This document shows, one piece after another, positions 10,612-17,754 of a stretch of DNA of 35,016 nucleotides (the stretch's first letter is position 1; each line of letters starts with the position of its first letter). The translations under genes were made by a program, and so were the position numbers. The notes under the pieces are model-generated. The model was not told the origin of the DNA. It did no database searches and saw nothing but the letters and a program-made list of their open reading frames with translations. The stretch is from a virus. The stretch covers positions 1-35,016 of the IMG/VR virus record IMGVR_UViG_3300036770_001816; one strand, written 5' to 3'.

Positions 10612-11007
10612 CTAACAATTGGCCGAAGGACCCGCCACTTTGGCATGTGTTGCATTTTGCAGCGCTGCATTTTGCAGCGCTGCGGCTGCCATGATGGCTT
10701 GACATACGTCAAGCAGCCTCGACGTCTCGATGATCACGACGCTGTCGTGGTTGTTGCGTCTGTGCCACACGATCGGCACCTTCTGCCCGCACTCGTCACG
10801 CGACTGCTTGATCGCAGCGTAGAGATCGAGTCGCTCAGTGCGCTTGCACTCGACGTGGATGTTCACACCATCGAGCACGACATCAGGCGAGTCCGGCCCG
10901 CCTTGGTACTGCACACCACGGCGTGCGGTCACACCGAGCAGGCTGGCCAGCTCGGCCGCACACTCGCGTTCACCGCGCTTGCCCTTCTGACGGCTCATGC
11001 GTCCCAT
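10612..11007 (-). CDS. Holliday-junction-resolvase-like PD-(D/E)XK nuclease
   Basis: This 131-residue protein has the order seen in archaeal Hjc and phage relatives: KGKRGERECAAELAS with the first Glu, then GPDSPDVVLDGVNIHVECKR carrying the Asp and the E-x-K pair. It should cleave branched DNA before packaging. The ATG at 11007 is chosen because GGAGG lies six bases upstream; ATG 10998 is an alternative. Its start overlaps the protease gene by 38 bases. The C-terminus contains a duplicated ALQNA caused by a 15-base tandem repeat. Confidence 0.75.
   Translation of the reverse strand: MGRMSRQKGKRGERECAAELASLLGVTARRGVQYQGGPDSPDVVLDGVNIHVECKRTERLDLYAAIKQSRDECGQKVPIVWHRRNNHDSVVIIETSRLLDVCQAIMAAAALQNAALQNATHAKVAGPSANC
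10651..10680. repeat. 15-bp perfect tandem duplication
   Basis: Two head-to-tail copies of TGCATTTTGCAGCGC lie inside the resolvase-like gene, giving ALQNA twice in its C-terminal tail. It looks like a recent duplication and keeps the frame. Confidence 0.85.
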
Positions 11008-11752
11008 GGTGTGCCTCCATGACGGACGTCATCCACGCACGCACAGGGTGCAACAGCACGTGCCCGCTTTCCTCGCCGTAGCGTGATCGCAGTGGCCCAC
11101 GTGGCCCGACCTGGTGCGAGTTGATGGCGGCCAGCTTGGCGTGTGACCCTGACCCAACGAACAGCGGCCCGCCACTGTCGCCAGGGGCGATCATGTACTC
11201 GAGCGGCGACGACCTGGCCTTGGCCGAGCATGTGACGATCGGCCCGTCGATGGAGTCGATCGTCTGCGTGCCGGCTCGGAGCCGGCCGTCTGCGATCTCG
11301 TAGCCTCGCCCCATGGTGCCCGTCACGCCGTAGCCGGCGACGATGCACACCTCGCCGGGCGTGACCGTCTCGGCGATCTCCGGGTACCAGGGCAGGGCAC
11401 AGTCCTCGGTCGTCCGCAGGATCGCCAGATCCTCGCTGGCCATGGCCAGCCGCTCCCACCCCGGGTGCACGAGGACCAGGTCGACGTCCCGGGACGTGTC
11501 CGCGAACGCCAGACGCACGTCGTCGCAGCCGGCCACGACGTGTGCCGCCGTCAGCGCCCAGCGGCCGGCGATGACCACCGCCGTCGCCGTGTGCCGATGC
11601 CCCTCGGGGCTGCGGCAGCTGACCGCGGCTGTGTACGGCCGCATCTGCCGACCGAGCTCGAGGTACCGGGCATCCGGCACGCCGTCGTCCCTGGTCCCAG
11701 CGACGGCTGGGTGCGTCAGGGATAGCGCGAGGATCACGACCAAGGCTCGCAT
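10970..11752 (-). CDS. Secreted trypsin-like serine protease
   Basis: This 260-residue protein begins with a signal peptide (about 1-19, ending AVAG). The full S1 catalytic triad is visible: His71 in ALTAAH, Asp108 in SEDLAIL and Ser193 in APGDSGGPL, plus a GYG segment before the active site. Six cysteines suggest disulfides after export. A secreted chymotrypsin-fold protease is unusual in a phage early region. It may act on host envelope proteins, on other phages' receptors or as a lysogenic conversion factor; none of these can be decided from sequence. It lies between the replication protein and the resolvase and overlaps the latter by 38 bases. Confidence 0.88.
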   Translation of the reverse strand: MRALVVILALSLTHPAVAGTRDDGVPDARYLELGRQMRPYTAAVSCRSPEGHRHTATAVVIAGRWALTAAHVVAGCDDVRLAFADTSRDVDLVLVHPGWERLAMASEDLAILRTTEDCALPWYPEIAETVTPGEVCIVAGYGVTGTMGRGYEIADGRLRAGTQTIDSIDGPIVTCSAKARSSPLEYMIAPGDSGGPLFVGSGSHAKLAAINSHQVGPRGPLRSRYGEESGHVLLHPVRAWMTSVMEAHHGTHEPSEGQAR

Positions 11753-11797
11753 GCCCTGACCGTACCGGCGGCCGGCTGTCGTCGAGCGGGGCTGTGG

Positions 11798-12634
11798 TCA
11801 CGAGGCCTCCCGGCGTTTGGCGGCCAGCGCGGCCTCGGTGCGACGCACGGCGGCTGAGAACTCCGGGTCGAGCTGCCGCTTCGGCTGCTCGCCGGCCGCT
11901 CCACGCTCGGGCCTGGCGTCGTCGTACTGGCCGCCGAGCACCCGTCGCACGAAGCCGCTGCCGCAGAGCTGCACGAGGGTGGGCGGGGTTTTGAAATACC
12001 GGCACTTGGGCAGGTGGGCGATGGCCTGCACGGCCTCGTCCAGCCACCCGGGCTCCGCCAGACGCTCCTCAAGGCCGTCCGGGGGCTGCGGGTGCTTCCA
12101 CGGACGTCCCGGGCCGGCGTTCCACGCCGTCCGCAGCCGCTGCCAGCCGTCCTCGGTCTGCGCAGCCTCGCGCGGAGGAGGAGGAACTTCTTCTCTCCTC
12201 TCCTCTCCTCTGCGATGCGCGAGCGCCGGAACGTCCGATGCGCGCGCATCGGACGGTCCGATGGGGCGTTTTCGGGCCGGATTCCGGTCCTCGTACGACC
12301 GTGCCCGGTCGGCTTGCTGGGCTCTCGACTTGGCCGCCTGGCTGAACCGGCGGTCCCATCCGGGGACAGCAACGGTAGCGGCCGTCTCGTCGATCTCCAG
12401 CCACCCGACGGCCGCCACGGCTCGCCAGAAGGCATCGTCACCGCCGCACGTCCTGACAAGGCGTGGCAGCGTCATCCGAGCCACGCCGTCGTGGCAGTGC
12501 ATCGAGGCCCAGCCCCACAGCTGCAGGAGCCGGTAGACGACGACCTCGACCGGGTGACCGGTCTCGTCGATCAGCTCCTGCACCTCCGGCTTGGCCGGCA
12601 GGGCAAGGTCGTAGGCGATCCACTCACCGGCCAT
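11798..12634 (-). CDS. Phage replication protein (HTH N-terminus, lambda O-like layout)
   Basis: The product has 278 residues. Residues 1-110 look like the N-terminal winged-helix region of phage replisome organisers (VVVYRLLQLWGWASMH, then VARMTLPRLVRTCGG, WLEID, and the AVPGWDRRFSQAAKSRA block typical of such proteins). A charged, low-complexity linker (about 115-165) follows, then a C-terminal part that may contact the host helicase or loader. No polymerase or helicase was found in the window, so replication depends on the host and this is the likely initiator. GAGGAGG lies six bases before the ATG. DNA encoding the linker contains a palindrome and purine-rich tract that could be the origin. 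Confidence 0.65.
   Translation of the reverse strand: MAGEWIAYDLALPAKPEVQELIDETGHPVEVVVYRLLQLWGWASMHCHDGVARMTLPRLVRTCGGDDAFWRAVAAVGWLEIDETAATVAVPGWDRRFSQAAKSRAQQADRARSYEDRNPARKRPIGPSDARASDVPALAHRRGEERREEVPPPPREAAQTEDGWQRLRTAWNAGPGRPWKHPQPPDGLEERLAEPGWLDEAVQAIAHLPKCRYFKTPPTLVQLCGSGFVRRVLGGQYDDARPERGAAGEQPKRQLDPEFSAAVRRTEAALAAKRREAS
12174..12261. other. Candidate phage replication origin inside the replication gene
   Basis: A perfect 22-bp palindrome at 12232-12253 is followed at once by a third copy of its half site, so GTCCGATG or its complement occurs three times (12233-12240, 12245-12252, 12254-12261). Next to it, 12174-12211 is a strand-biased purine/pyrimidine tract with repeated CTCCT. 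Both lie in the linker-coding part of the replication gene, the position of the iteron-type origin in lambda gene O. Confidence 0.45.
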
Positions 12635-12650
12635 CCGTGGCCTCCTCTAA

Positions 12651-13034
12651 TTAAAACAAGAACATTTGCTCGACTGGCGTTGGCGCTCCATCAAATACGT
12701 GCCATGCGTCGATCCATTCACAAAAATGACTTGGGCGAATTACGGTCAGGATTGTCCCATTCTTAGTTCGCAAAAGCCTTTCCGGAATCAAGTACAGGTT
12801 GCCATTCCACCTCAATGCCAAAACGTCCCAATCACCGACTTTGTATTTATTCTGGCCGCGAGCTATGCGAACACGGCCTCCGTCGTCGTACACCTTGTCC
12901 TTGCACTGCACCCGCTTTGTTGACACAACAGCATCGTGCGCTTTATGCCCTCCAACCCTCCATGCCTTGCAGCCACGAACGCGCGCCATATTCACAAACT
13001 CTTTTTCAAACTCAAACCCGCGTTCGCGACTCAT
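12651..13034 (-). CDS. PD-(D/E)XK-like nuclease, AT-rich gene
   Basis: The 127-residue frame starts at ATG 13034, with GGAG ten bases upstream. Visible elements are RGFEFEKEFVNMARVRGCKAWRV (early Glu on a helix), HDAVVSTKRVQCKDK (Asp followed by Q-x-K) and a C-terminal basic and aromatic part. This is the usual order of a resolvase-type PD-(D/E)XK fold, with Q-x-K replacing E-x-K. It may be a phage endonuclease or a structure-specific resolvase. Base composition is clearly more AT-rich than its neighbours, suggesting recent acquisition together with the ParB-like gene upstream. The in-frame ATG at 13088 gives a longer, less convincing N-terminus. Confidence 0.6.
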   Translation of the reverse strand: MSRERGFEFEKEFVNMARVRGCKAWRVGGHKAHDAVVSTKRVQCKDKVYDDGGRVRIARGQNKYKVGDWDVLALRWNGNLYLIPERLLRTKNGTILTVIRPSHFCEWIDAWHVFDGAPTPVEQMFLF

Positions 13035-13101
13035 ACAGAATCTGCTCCATCCCGCCCCGCCGCGTCGAAGCGGCACCGCGCCTATCACGAGCGCGCTGCC
13101 A

Positions 13102-14004
13102 TCACTGAATCAATACCGGCTTGTCGATCCCGTCCTTCCAGCTGAGAATCTTCGGCATGATGCCACTGCGGCCAGCGTTCCACGCCTTGATCCAGATGTT
13201 GGCCTGCACCCACGGGGGCGTCTTCTTGCTTCCGAGGGCAGCCCTCGTAAGCCACTCTCGGAGCATGCTTGCAGAGCGTCCGATGTCCGTGTACTGAACG
13301 TCCTGGCGGAACCCGTTCAGAACGACATCACAGAACTCCTCGGCTTGCTCGGGCGAGCGCTGGCAAAACAGGTAGTGCAAAGCGCAGGCGACGGCCGGAG
13401 TTGAGATGCGAATGTTCTTCATCTTGGACACTGACGCCTCCGCATTCGGATAGCGGGCCAAGAGCTCGAGACTGAAAGAGTTGTCGCCGCGGCCTTCGGC
13501 GCCGGAAGGACCGGGAGCGTGGGATTTTCCGAGCGCTCCCTTAAAGTAGTTGTCGATCTGCCGCAGGGCACCTGCCAGGCTGCTGCAGTTCCTGTGTCCT
13601 TCGATCGACAGAACATCAGCACCGCCACGCCTTGCACCCTGATCGACAGTGACGAACGCTGCCGACGGCACCCCGAACACCATGAGCACTTCGATCGACT
13701 TGCCCGCCGCCACACATGCCGCAAGCCGATGCTGCCCGTTCAGGATTTGTCCGTTGTCGCCGACGATTATCGTTTCGCCGTTGTAGACGAACTTACCGGT
13801 GTCGATTTGTCGCTGCAGGAATGCCTTTTGATGTTTCTTCAGTCCACGATTCCTGAAGTTGTGGTTCTTCAAGAGAAGTGCGGCAGCCTGTGGAGACAGA
13901 ATCGCGCGGCACACGCCACGCTGATCGGAAGTGATGATGTCCTCGATGTCCTCTTCGTTCAGCTCGCACGCATGAATGTCTTGAACCTTCGTCGCTGTCA
14001 GCAT
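13102..14004 (-). CDS. ParB-like phage protein, AT-rich gene
   Basis: This 300-residue protein carries GDNGQILNGQHRLAACVAAG at about 82-101, a variant of the ParB DGQHRL box, followed by MVFGVPSAAF and VDQGARRGGADVL, the usual continuation in phage ParB-like proteins. The C-terminal half is helical, with no domain I recognise. Such stand-alone proteins occur in many phages, and their role (nuclease, CTP-binding switch or regulator) is mostly unproven. Its composition is lower in GC than the surrounding operon. The 67 bases downstream, before the nuclease gene, hold nothing recognisable. Confidence 0.65.
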   Translation of the reverse strand: MLTATKVQDIHACELNEEDIEDIITSDQRGVCRAILSPQAAALLLKNHNFRNRGLKKHQKAFLQRQIDTGKFVYNGETIIVGDNGQILNGQHRLAACVAAGKSIEVLMVFGVPSAAFVTVDQGARRGGADVLSIEGHRNCSSLAGALRQIDNYFKGALGKSHAPGPSGAEGRGDNSFSLELLARYPNAEASVSKMKNIRISTPAVACALHYLFCQRSPEQAEEFCDVVLNGFRQDVQYTDIGRSASMLREWLTRAALGSKKTPPWVQANIWIKAWNAGRSGIMPKILSWKDGIDKPVLIQ

Positions 14005-14051
14005 TTGTCACGTCCTGTTCTTTTGCTTGCGTTTGACCACACCAGCCAGCG

Positions 14052-14357
14052 TCACCGCGACGCCGGCCTGCACCGATACTCACACTCCCCACCAGCCACC
14101 TCGCGTCCCGTCTTCTCGATGAGCCCGGCACGCCGCAGCTCGGGCAGCCGCTTTGACACCGCGGCCACCGTGATGCCCGCCCGCCGTGCGATCTCCGTCT
14201 GCCCCGCAGGCCCGGCCGCCAGGGCCTCGAGCACCAGGCGACGGTGACCGGCCACAGGCGCACGCTTGGCGGCCTTGTGCGACGTTGGCGGATCCATCCG
14301 CCTGGCCGCCGCGAACAGCGGCAGCACGGCCTCGGGCTCGCGGTAGTAATCGCTCAC
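14052..14357 (-). CDS. Winged-helix DNA-binding protein
   Basis: The GTG at 14357 is preferred because GGAGG lies five bases before it, giving 101 residues. Residues about 35-90 form a winged helix: HRRLVLEALAAGPAGQTEIARRAGITVAAVSKRLPELRRAGLIEKTGRE, like MarR or ArsR-type domains. The segment RRMDPPTSHKAA before it is typical of a small phage protein family. It probably regulates phage or host promoters. Start codons at 14384 and 14369 would only add a few residues. Confidence 0.7.
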   Translation of the reverse strand: MSDYYREPEAVLPLFAAARRMDPPTSHKAAKRAPVAGHRRLVLEALAAGPAGQTEIARRAGITVAAVSKRLPELRRAGLIEKTGREVAGGECEYRCRPASR

Positions 14358-14384
14358 TGTTGCCTCCATGCTCAGTCGCACCAC

Positions 14385-14615
14385 CTACTCCCCTCTCCGC
14401 ACCCGCCTCACCTCATCCGCCGCCCGCATCAGGTCCGCCGCCATGCGGCTCAGCCTGTGCGCCACGTCCTCCCTCGCCAGCTCCTCGCTCGTCTGCCAGC
14501 CATCCGGGCACGCCTCGCCGTCACCCAGCGGCCGCTGGTGAAACATCACACGGCCTGCCGTCCAGTCGCAGCGGTAGACCATGCGTGCGTACAGCGGGTT
14601 GGTGCCAGTGCTCAC
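14385..14615 (-). CDS. Small unknown protein, 76 residues
   Basis: The GTG start overlaps the upstream stop (GTGA). The N-terminal part has YRCDWTAGRVMFHQRPLGDGEACPDGW and the C-terminal half is an amphipathic charged helix (EELAREDVAHRLSRMAADL). I do not recognise a family. It is probably cytoplasmic and belongs to the block of small early genes between the SSB-like gene and the winged-helix gene. Confidence 0.55.
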   Translation of the reverse strand: MSTGTNPLYARMVYRCDWTAGRVMFHQRPLGDGEACPDGWQTSEELAREDVAHRLSRMAADLMRAADEVRRVRRGE

Positions 14616-14863
14616 GCCACCACCTCCGCTGCCCCTCGCAGCTGGGCCGCTTGCTCGAGCAGCCGCCGGCCGATCTCCTCGATCTCGCCGGCCATCGCGG
14701 CCTCGGCGTCCACGGCACGTGCGTGCCACTGCGGAGACATGCGGTGCCTGGTCTCGCCCACGTCGACCCACTGGCCGCAGTCCGACAGCGTGCCGGCGTA
14801 CGTGCTGACAAACACGCCGTCTTTCCCCACACGATCCGCCCTCCATGCCTTGTAGACCGTCAT
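14612..14863 (-). CDS. Small unknown protein, 83 residues
   Basis: AGGAGG sits six bases before the ATG, one of the better ribosome binding sites in the window. The protein begins TVYKAWRADRVGKDGVFVS and ends in an acidic/alanine helix (EIEEIGRRLLEQAAQLRGAAE). No family is recognised. The 157 bases upstream (14864-15020) have no convincing frame, promoter or hairpin. Confidence 0.6.
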   Translation of the reverse strand: MTVYKAWRADRVGKDGVFVSTYAGTLSDCGQWVDVGETRHRMSPQWHARAVDAEAAMAGEIEEIGRRLLEQAAQLRGAAEVVA

Positions 14864-15020
14864 CGCTCACCTCCTGTGTATTGGCCGGCGTAACGTGCCG
14901 GCGGACGGTCGGATCACCGGCCTGTGGATACCGGCTCCGACTGCACTGATACGACGCCTCTCGAGTGCGATGGCTGACCATGCAGCTGATGACCGCAGCC
15001 GCTGCGACCAGGTCGGGCCG

Positions 15021-15242
15021 TCATGCAATTCGTGCTCCGTCCGGGAGTGCCTTGCCCATGTACAAGAGCTGCACGACGCCGTCCCGCTGCACGAGCTGGT
15101 AGTGGTGCAGCTGCCCGCTCCACGGCATGTCCAGCCTGGCCGGGTACTGCTCGCCACGCCTCGGCGTGTACGGCATCCCGTCCCACGGACCGCCGTAGAA
15201 CTGGATGGTGCGGTCGTCGTCAAAAAGGGATGTCGTCGGCAT
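15021..15242 (-). CDS. Small unknown protein with a FYGGPWDG motif
   Basis: The ATG at 15242 has GGAG seven bases upstream and lies inside the end of the SSB-like gene, giving 73 residues. The core (IQFYGGPWDGMPYTPRRGEQYP, then HHYQLVQRDGVVQLLYMG) resembles short conserved phage proteins of unknown function seen beside SSB-like genes. It is likely a small beta-rich protein. An upstream ATG at 15266 would add eight residues. Confidence 0.55.
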   Translation of the reverse strand: MPTTSLFDDDRTIQFYGGPWDGMPYTPRRGEQYPARLDMPWSGQLHHYQLVQRDGVVQLLYMGKALPDGARIA

Positions 15243-15717
15243 CGGACCGCTCCTGGAACTCCGCATGCGTCTTCGCGGCCGGCGTCCTGGCCGGCGCCCG
15301 CTTCGGCTTGGCCTCAGCCGGCTTTTGCGTTGACGCGTGCCACCGCGTCACGCGTGCATACTCCTTGCCGTTCTGGTTCTGCTTGTATTCCACGTCCACG
15401 GTGACCGTTCGTCCGACGAGCGTGCGCTCGTCCCAGTCATCGCCACGCTTCGGCGGCGCAACGCCTGCGGCGCGACAGACCGCCTCGATCTTTCCACGCC
15501 ACGTAACCGAGATCGGGACTTTCACCTCGTAAAAGCCCTGCTTGCCAAACTTCACCACAAGACACCGACCAGCCTGGTTGTCATCCGACACCATGTACGG
15601 CGCCGTCTCCTCTTCTGCGTACGTGATCTCGCCCGTGTGTGTGCCGGCTGGAAGCATCTGCGTGTGCCCGTGATCAACGCCCGACACGCTGTCATCTGGC
15701 CATTCATCGAATCTCAT
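15220..15717 (-). CDS. Single-stranded DNA-binding-like protein
   Basis: The protein has 165 residues. A beta-rich body (about 20-120: YMVSDDNQAGRCLVVKF, GFYEVKVPISVTWRGKIEAVC, LVGRTVTVDVEYKQNQNGKEYARV) is followed by a Pro/Ala/Lys linker and an acidic tail ending DADDIPF, the protein-interaction tail typical of SSBs. It lies directly before a 65-residue gene and the Sak4-type ATPase in the transcript, and Sak4 proteins commonly work with a phage SSB. It should coat single-stranded DNA during phage recombination. OB-fold identity is inferred from the pattern. Confidence 0.65.
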   Translation of the reverse strand: MRFDEWPDDSVSGVDHGHTQMLPAGTHTGEITYAEEETAPYMVSDDNQAGRCLVVKFGKQGFYEVKVPISVTWRGKIEAVCRAAGVAPPKRGDDWDERTLVGRTVTVDVEYKQNQNGKEYARVTRWHASTQKPAEAKPKRAPARTPAAKTHAEFQERSDADDIPF

Positions 15718-15911
15718 GACTTCACCTCCGGCTCGTGTGCTTTCCCCACCCTGACGCGGAGCGGCTCCAGCAGCTCCCGCACATGCTCGACAGCCTTCGT
15801 GCCCGAGATTCGGCGGACGTGCCACCGCCGCACCACCTCGGCCACCTGCTGCATCAGCTCCTCCGACTCGGCCCGCTTGGCGGTCCACGGCGGCACGTCA
15901 TGCCACGCCAT
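15714..15911 (-). CDS. Small unknown protein, 65 residues
   Basis: This is a short, mostly helical, basic protein (EELMQQVAEVVRRWHVRRI, then KAVEHVRELLEPLRVRVGK). It overlaps the ATPase gene upstream by 14 bases and the SSB-like gene downstream by four. No family is recognised. Its place between two recombination genes suggests an accessory role there. Confidence 0.55.
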   Translation of the reverse strand: MAWHDVPPWTAKRAESEELMQQVAEVVRRWHVRRISGTKAVEHVRELLEPLRVRVGKAHEPEVKS

Positions 15912-16827
15912 CGGTCACCCCCTGCGGCTCGATGGCGTCGTGCCGCTCCTTGACCAGAACTGTCAAAGCCTCGCCCTGCTCGGCCGTCAGTTGGCCGTCC
16001 GAGAGCAGTGCGTCGATGCGGTCAGAAATCTTGCCGAGCGTCCGCACGCTCTTGGCCTCGGCGATGTACCGCACCACCTGGTCGTACAGCTCGGTGTCGA
16101 TCGGTCTGGCCCCGGTGCCGGTGAACAGCGGGGCGAGCGCGTCGATCGTCATGGGCAGCTGCTCGTCGAGGCCAAAACGGTTCTTGGCGTCCCACGATGC
16201 TGACCTTTCCGCGTGGATGATCCGCTCCTTGCCGCCGATTGCCTTTTTGCGGCCGTCGGTGCCCTCGACCACGCGGGTCCGGAAGTTGCAGAACAGCAGC
16301 GCGTCGCACCATTCCTTGAACAGCGACACCACCCGCTTTTGCAGACGCAGCTCGTACCTGTCGTAGCCGTCGGTCTGGTCAGGCGGAGAGAACCGCTTGA
16401 CGTCGCTGTGACCAATGAGCACCACGTGCAGGCCTGCCGCATGTAGGTTGTCGAGGTTCTCCACGAACCGGGCCATGTGTTCCGCGAGGATCACGATGCC
16501 CTTGCCGTATGAGTAGTCTTCCAGCGACGACTTGCCGTCCTTCTTGCACTGCCACTTGCCGCACAAACTCTCGGCCCAGTCGATGCTGTCGATGACGACG
16601 GTCTGGTAGCCATCAGGGTTGTCGACCGCCAGCTCCGTGACGGCCGCCTTGAGTGACTCCCAGTCTTTGCACCGCACACGCTCAACGTCGAAGTTGGCCG
16701 TTCCGTCCTCGACGTCGAGGAAAAGCGGGCGCGGCCATTGCGATGCCAGCGTCGTCTTGCCGATCGACTCCACACCGTAGAGCACCGTCTTTGTCGGCCG
16801 CTTCTGTCGTCCTTTCACGATCTTCAC
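15898..16827 (-). CDS. Sak4-type RecA-like ATPase (phage recombinase)
   Basis: The GTG at 16827 overlaps the CsrA stop (GTGA) and gives 309 residues. A Walker A motif GVESIGKTT lies at about 18-26, right after a basic start, followed by LFLDVEDGTANFD and a Walker B TVVIDSIDWAESL at about 76-88. This compact layout, with DVED after the first strand and a C-terminal helical part, matches the Sak4 family of phage single-strand annealing ATPases (often annotated 'AAA, ATP-binding'). It should promote homologous recombination with the SSB-like protein. The same frame continues upstream to 17145 but that part is antisense-like and not used. Confidence 0.82.
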   Translation of the reverse strand: MKIVKGRQKRPTKTVLYGVESIGKTTLASQWPRPLFLDVEDGTANFDVERVRCKDWESLKAAVTELAVDNPDGYQTVVIDSIDWAESLCGKWQCKKDGKSSLEDYSYGKGIVILAEHMARFVENLDNLHAAGLHVVLIGHSDVKRFSPPDQTDGYDRYELRLQKRVVSLFKEWCDALLFCNFRTRVVEGTDGRKKAIGGKERIIHAERSASWDAKNRFGLDEQLPMTIDALAPLFTGTGARPIDTELYDQVVRYIAEAKSVRTLGKISDRIDALLSDGQLTAEQGEALTVLVKERHDAIEPQGVTDGVA

Positions 16828-17033
16828 TTCACGTCCTCCTCTTGAGTTGGTTCGTCTTCGTCCCATTGGTCCATCGCGATCCGATCGAAAACCTCGCCGC
16901 GGAAGATGTCGACACGCTGTGGCGCTCTGAACGCCAGGCGGACGACATTGCCCCTGATCTCCTGCACCACGATCTCCATCCGTGCATACGGCACGACGAC
17001 ACGCTCGCCCTCCGCTCGCGTGAGCACTAGCAC
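16824..17033 (-). CDS. csrA: Phage-encoded CsrA/RsmA homologue
   Basis: This 69-residue protein matches CsrA from end to end: it starts LVLTRAEGERVVV, followed by IVVQEIRGNVVRLAFRAP and VDIFRGEVFDRI. Family RNA-binding positions are kept at Leu4, Arg6 and Arg45 (Arg44 in E. coli); Ala7 replaces the usual Arg or Lys and Gly46 replaces Glu. The last 12 residues are very acidic. CsrA dimers bind GGA-containing loops around start codons and repress translation or change mRNA stability, so this copy may retarget the host's global post-transcriptional network or time phage genes. The GTG start follows a very strong AAGGAGGG site. It begins the operon that includes the Sak4 and SSB-like genes. Confidence 0.85.
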   Translation of the reverse strand: MLVLTRAEGERVVVPYARMEIVVQEIRGNVVRLAFRAPQRVDIFRGEVFDRIAMDQWDEDEPTQEEDVK

Positions 17034-17047
17034 GTAGCCCTCCTTGG
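17034..17047 (-). promoter_or_regulatory. Strong ribosome binding site of csrA, shared 14-mer
   Basis: CCAAGGAGGGCTAC lies directly before the GTG. The identical 14-mer precedes the 23-residue peptide gene at 19526-19539 on the other strand. It contains an A-N-GGA core of the kind CsrA proteins bind, so autoregulation is possible. Confidence 0.55.
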
Positions 17048-17098
17048 TGCGGCCGGCCGCACTCCGTCACGACCGACCGCAAACAAAACCATCCGTGA

Positions 17099-17452
17099 TC
17101 AGGCCAGCGATCCGTCGCCGACCTCGCGTCCCTGCGTATCGCCATCGACGAAGAGTGACTCGCCGCGCTCCGCGCGACGACACATCTCCTCGACCTTGTC
17201 TGGTGTGCCCGGCGCGGCCGTCGTCGGCTCCGCGGCGTCCATGGTCGCGCCGATCTCGTCGCGCACCTCGATCAACTCGTCGATCGTCACCGTGAGCGCG
17301 TCGTAGAGCAGCGTCCGGTCGCCGCGAGCCGCGCGGGCCTGGTACGTCTCGCCAGCGTTGGACTGCCCGCCAGCCTTCGACGGGTCGCCGTAGAGCCGCA
17401 CGATGGCGCACAGATGCGCGTGGCAGCGCGCCACGCGGTGCAGCCACGTCAC
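17099..17452 (-). CDS. Unknown helical protein, 117 residues
   Basis: The GTG at 17452 overlaps the upstream stop (GTGA). The protein starts with TWLHRVARCHAHLCAIVRLYGDP, then a helical LLYDALTVTIDELIEVRDEIG stretch and an acidic end. No family is recognised. The frame is open further upstream to an ATG at 17773 with GGAGG eight bases before it, but the extra sequence is glycine/arginine-rich and lies over a better HTH frame, so the short form is preferred. The 65-base gap before csrA has no promoter I can support. Confidence 0.5.
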   Translation of the reverse strand: MTWLHRVARCHAHLCAIVRLYGDPSKAGGQSNAGETYQARAARGDRTLLYDALTVTIDELIEVRDEIGATMDAAEPTTAAPGTPDKVEEMCRRAERGESLFVDGDTQGREVGDGSLA

Positions 17453-17754
17453 GAGAAGTTGGCAAGCCCGAGATCGGATGCGTGTACGACGGTTACGCTC
17501 GCTCGCCGCAGCCCGGCTCTCCTGCGCCGCTCCTGCTCGGACCAGCGCGACTGCACCTCCAACGACCGCTGGCGTATGGTCGCCTCGTCCGGGTCCTTGG
17601 GGCCTGGCCGAGGGTCCGTCCAGCCGAGCGCCCGTAGCCGGCGCGAGATCAACGAGGTAGTCGACGCCGTAATTGCGGCGATGCGCTCCAAGGGCATATC
17701 CGCCGCCCACTCGAGCAGCTGCGTATCCGTGACGTGCGCGAATCCGTGGCCCAT
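17449..17754 (-). CDS. Small HTH protein, first gene of the leftward early operon
   Basis: The protein has about 101 residues. A helix-turn-helix is visible: DTQLLEWAADMPLERIAAITASTTSLISRRLRALGW, followed by PDEATIRQRSLEVQSRWSEQERRRR. The same arrangement of an HTH followed by an RxxEIQxxWSExERxRR-like segment occurs in small phage-associated proteins. It may regulate early transcription. The start is uncertain: no good ribosome binding site serves ATG 17754, and GTG 17763 or GTG 17793 are alternatives. It is the first gene after the promoter at 17818-17846. Confidence 0.6.
   Translation of the reverse strand: MGHGFAHVTDTQLLEWAADMPLERIAAITASTTSLISRRLRALGWTDPRPGPKDPDEATIRQRSLEVQSRWSEQERRRRAGLRRASVTVVHASDLGLANFS

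Noticed and set aside
12919-12931. TGTTGACACAACA as a further copy of the integrase-region palindrome
   Set aside because: The core differs (TTGACAC instead of TTGTCA..TGACAA) and it lies inside a coding region.
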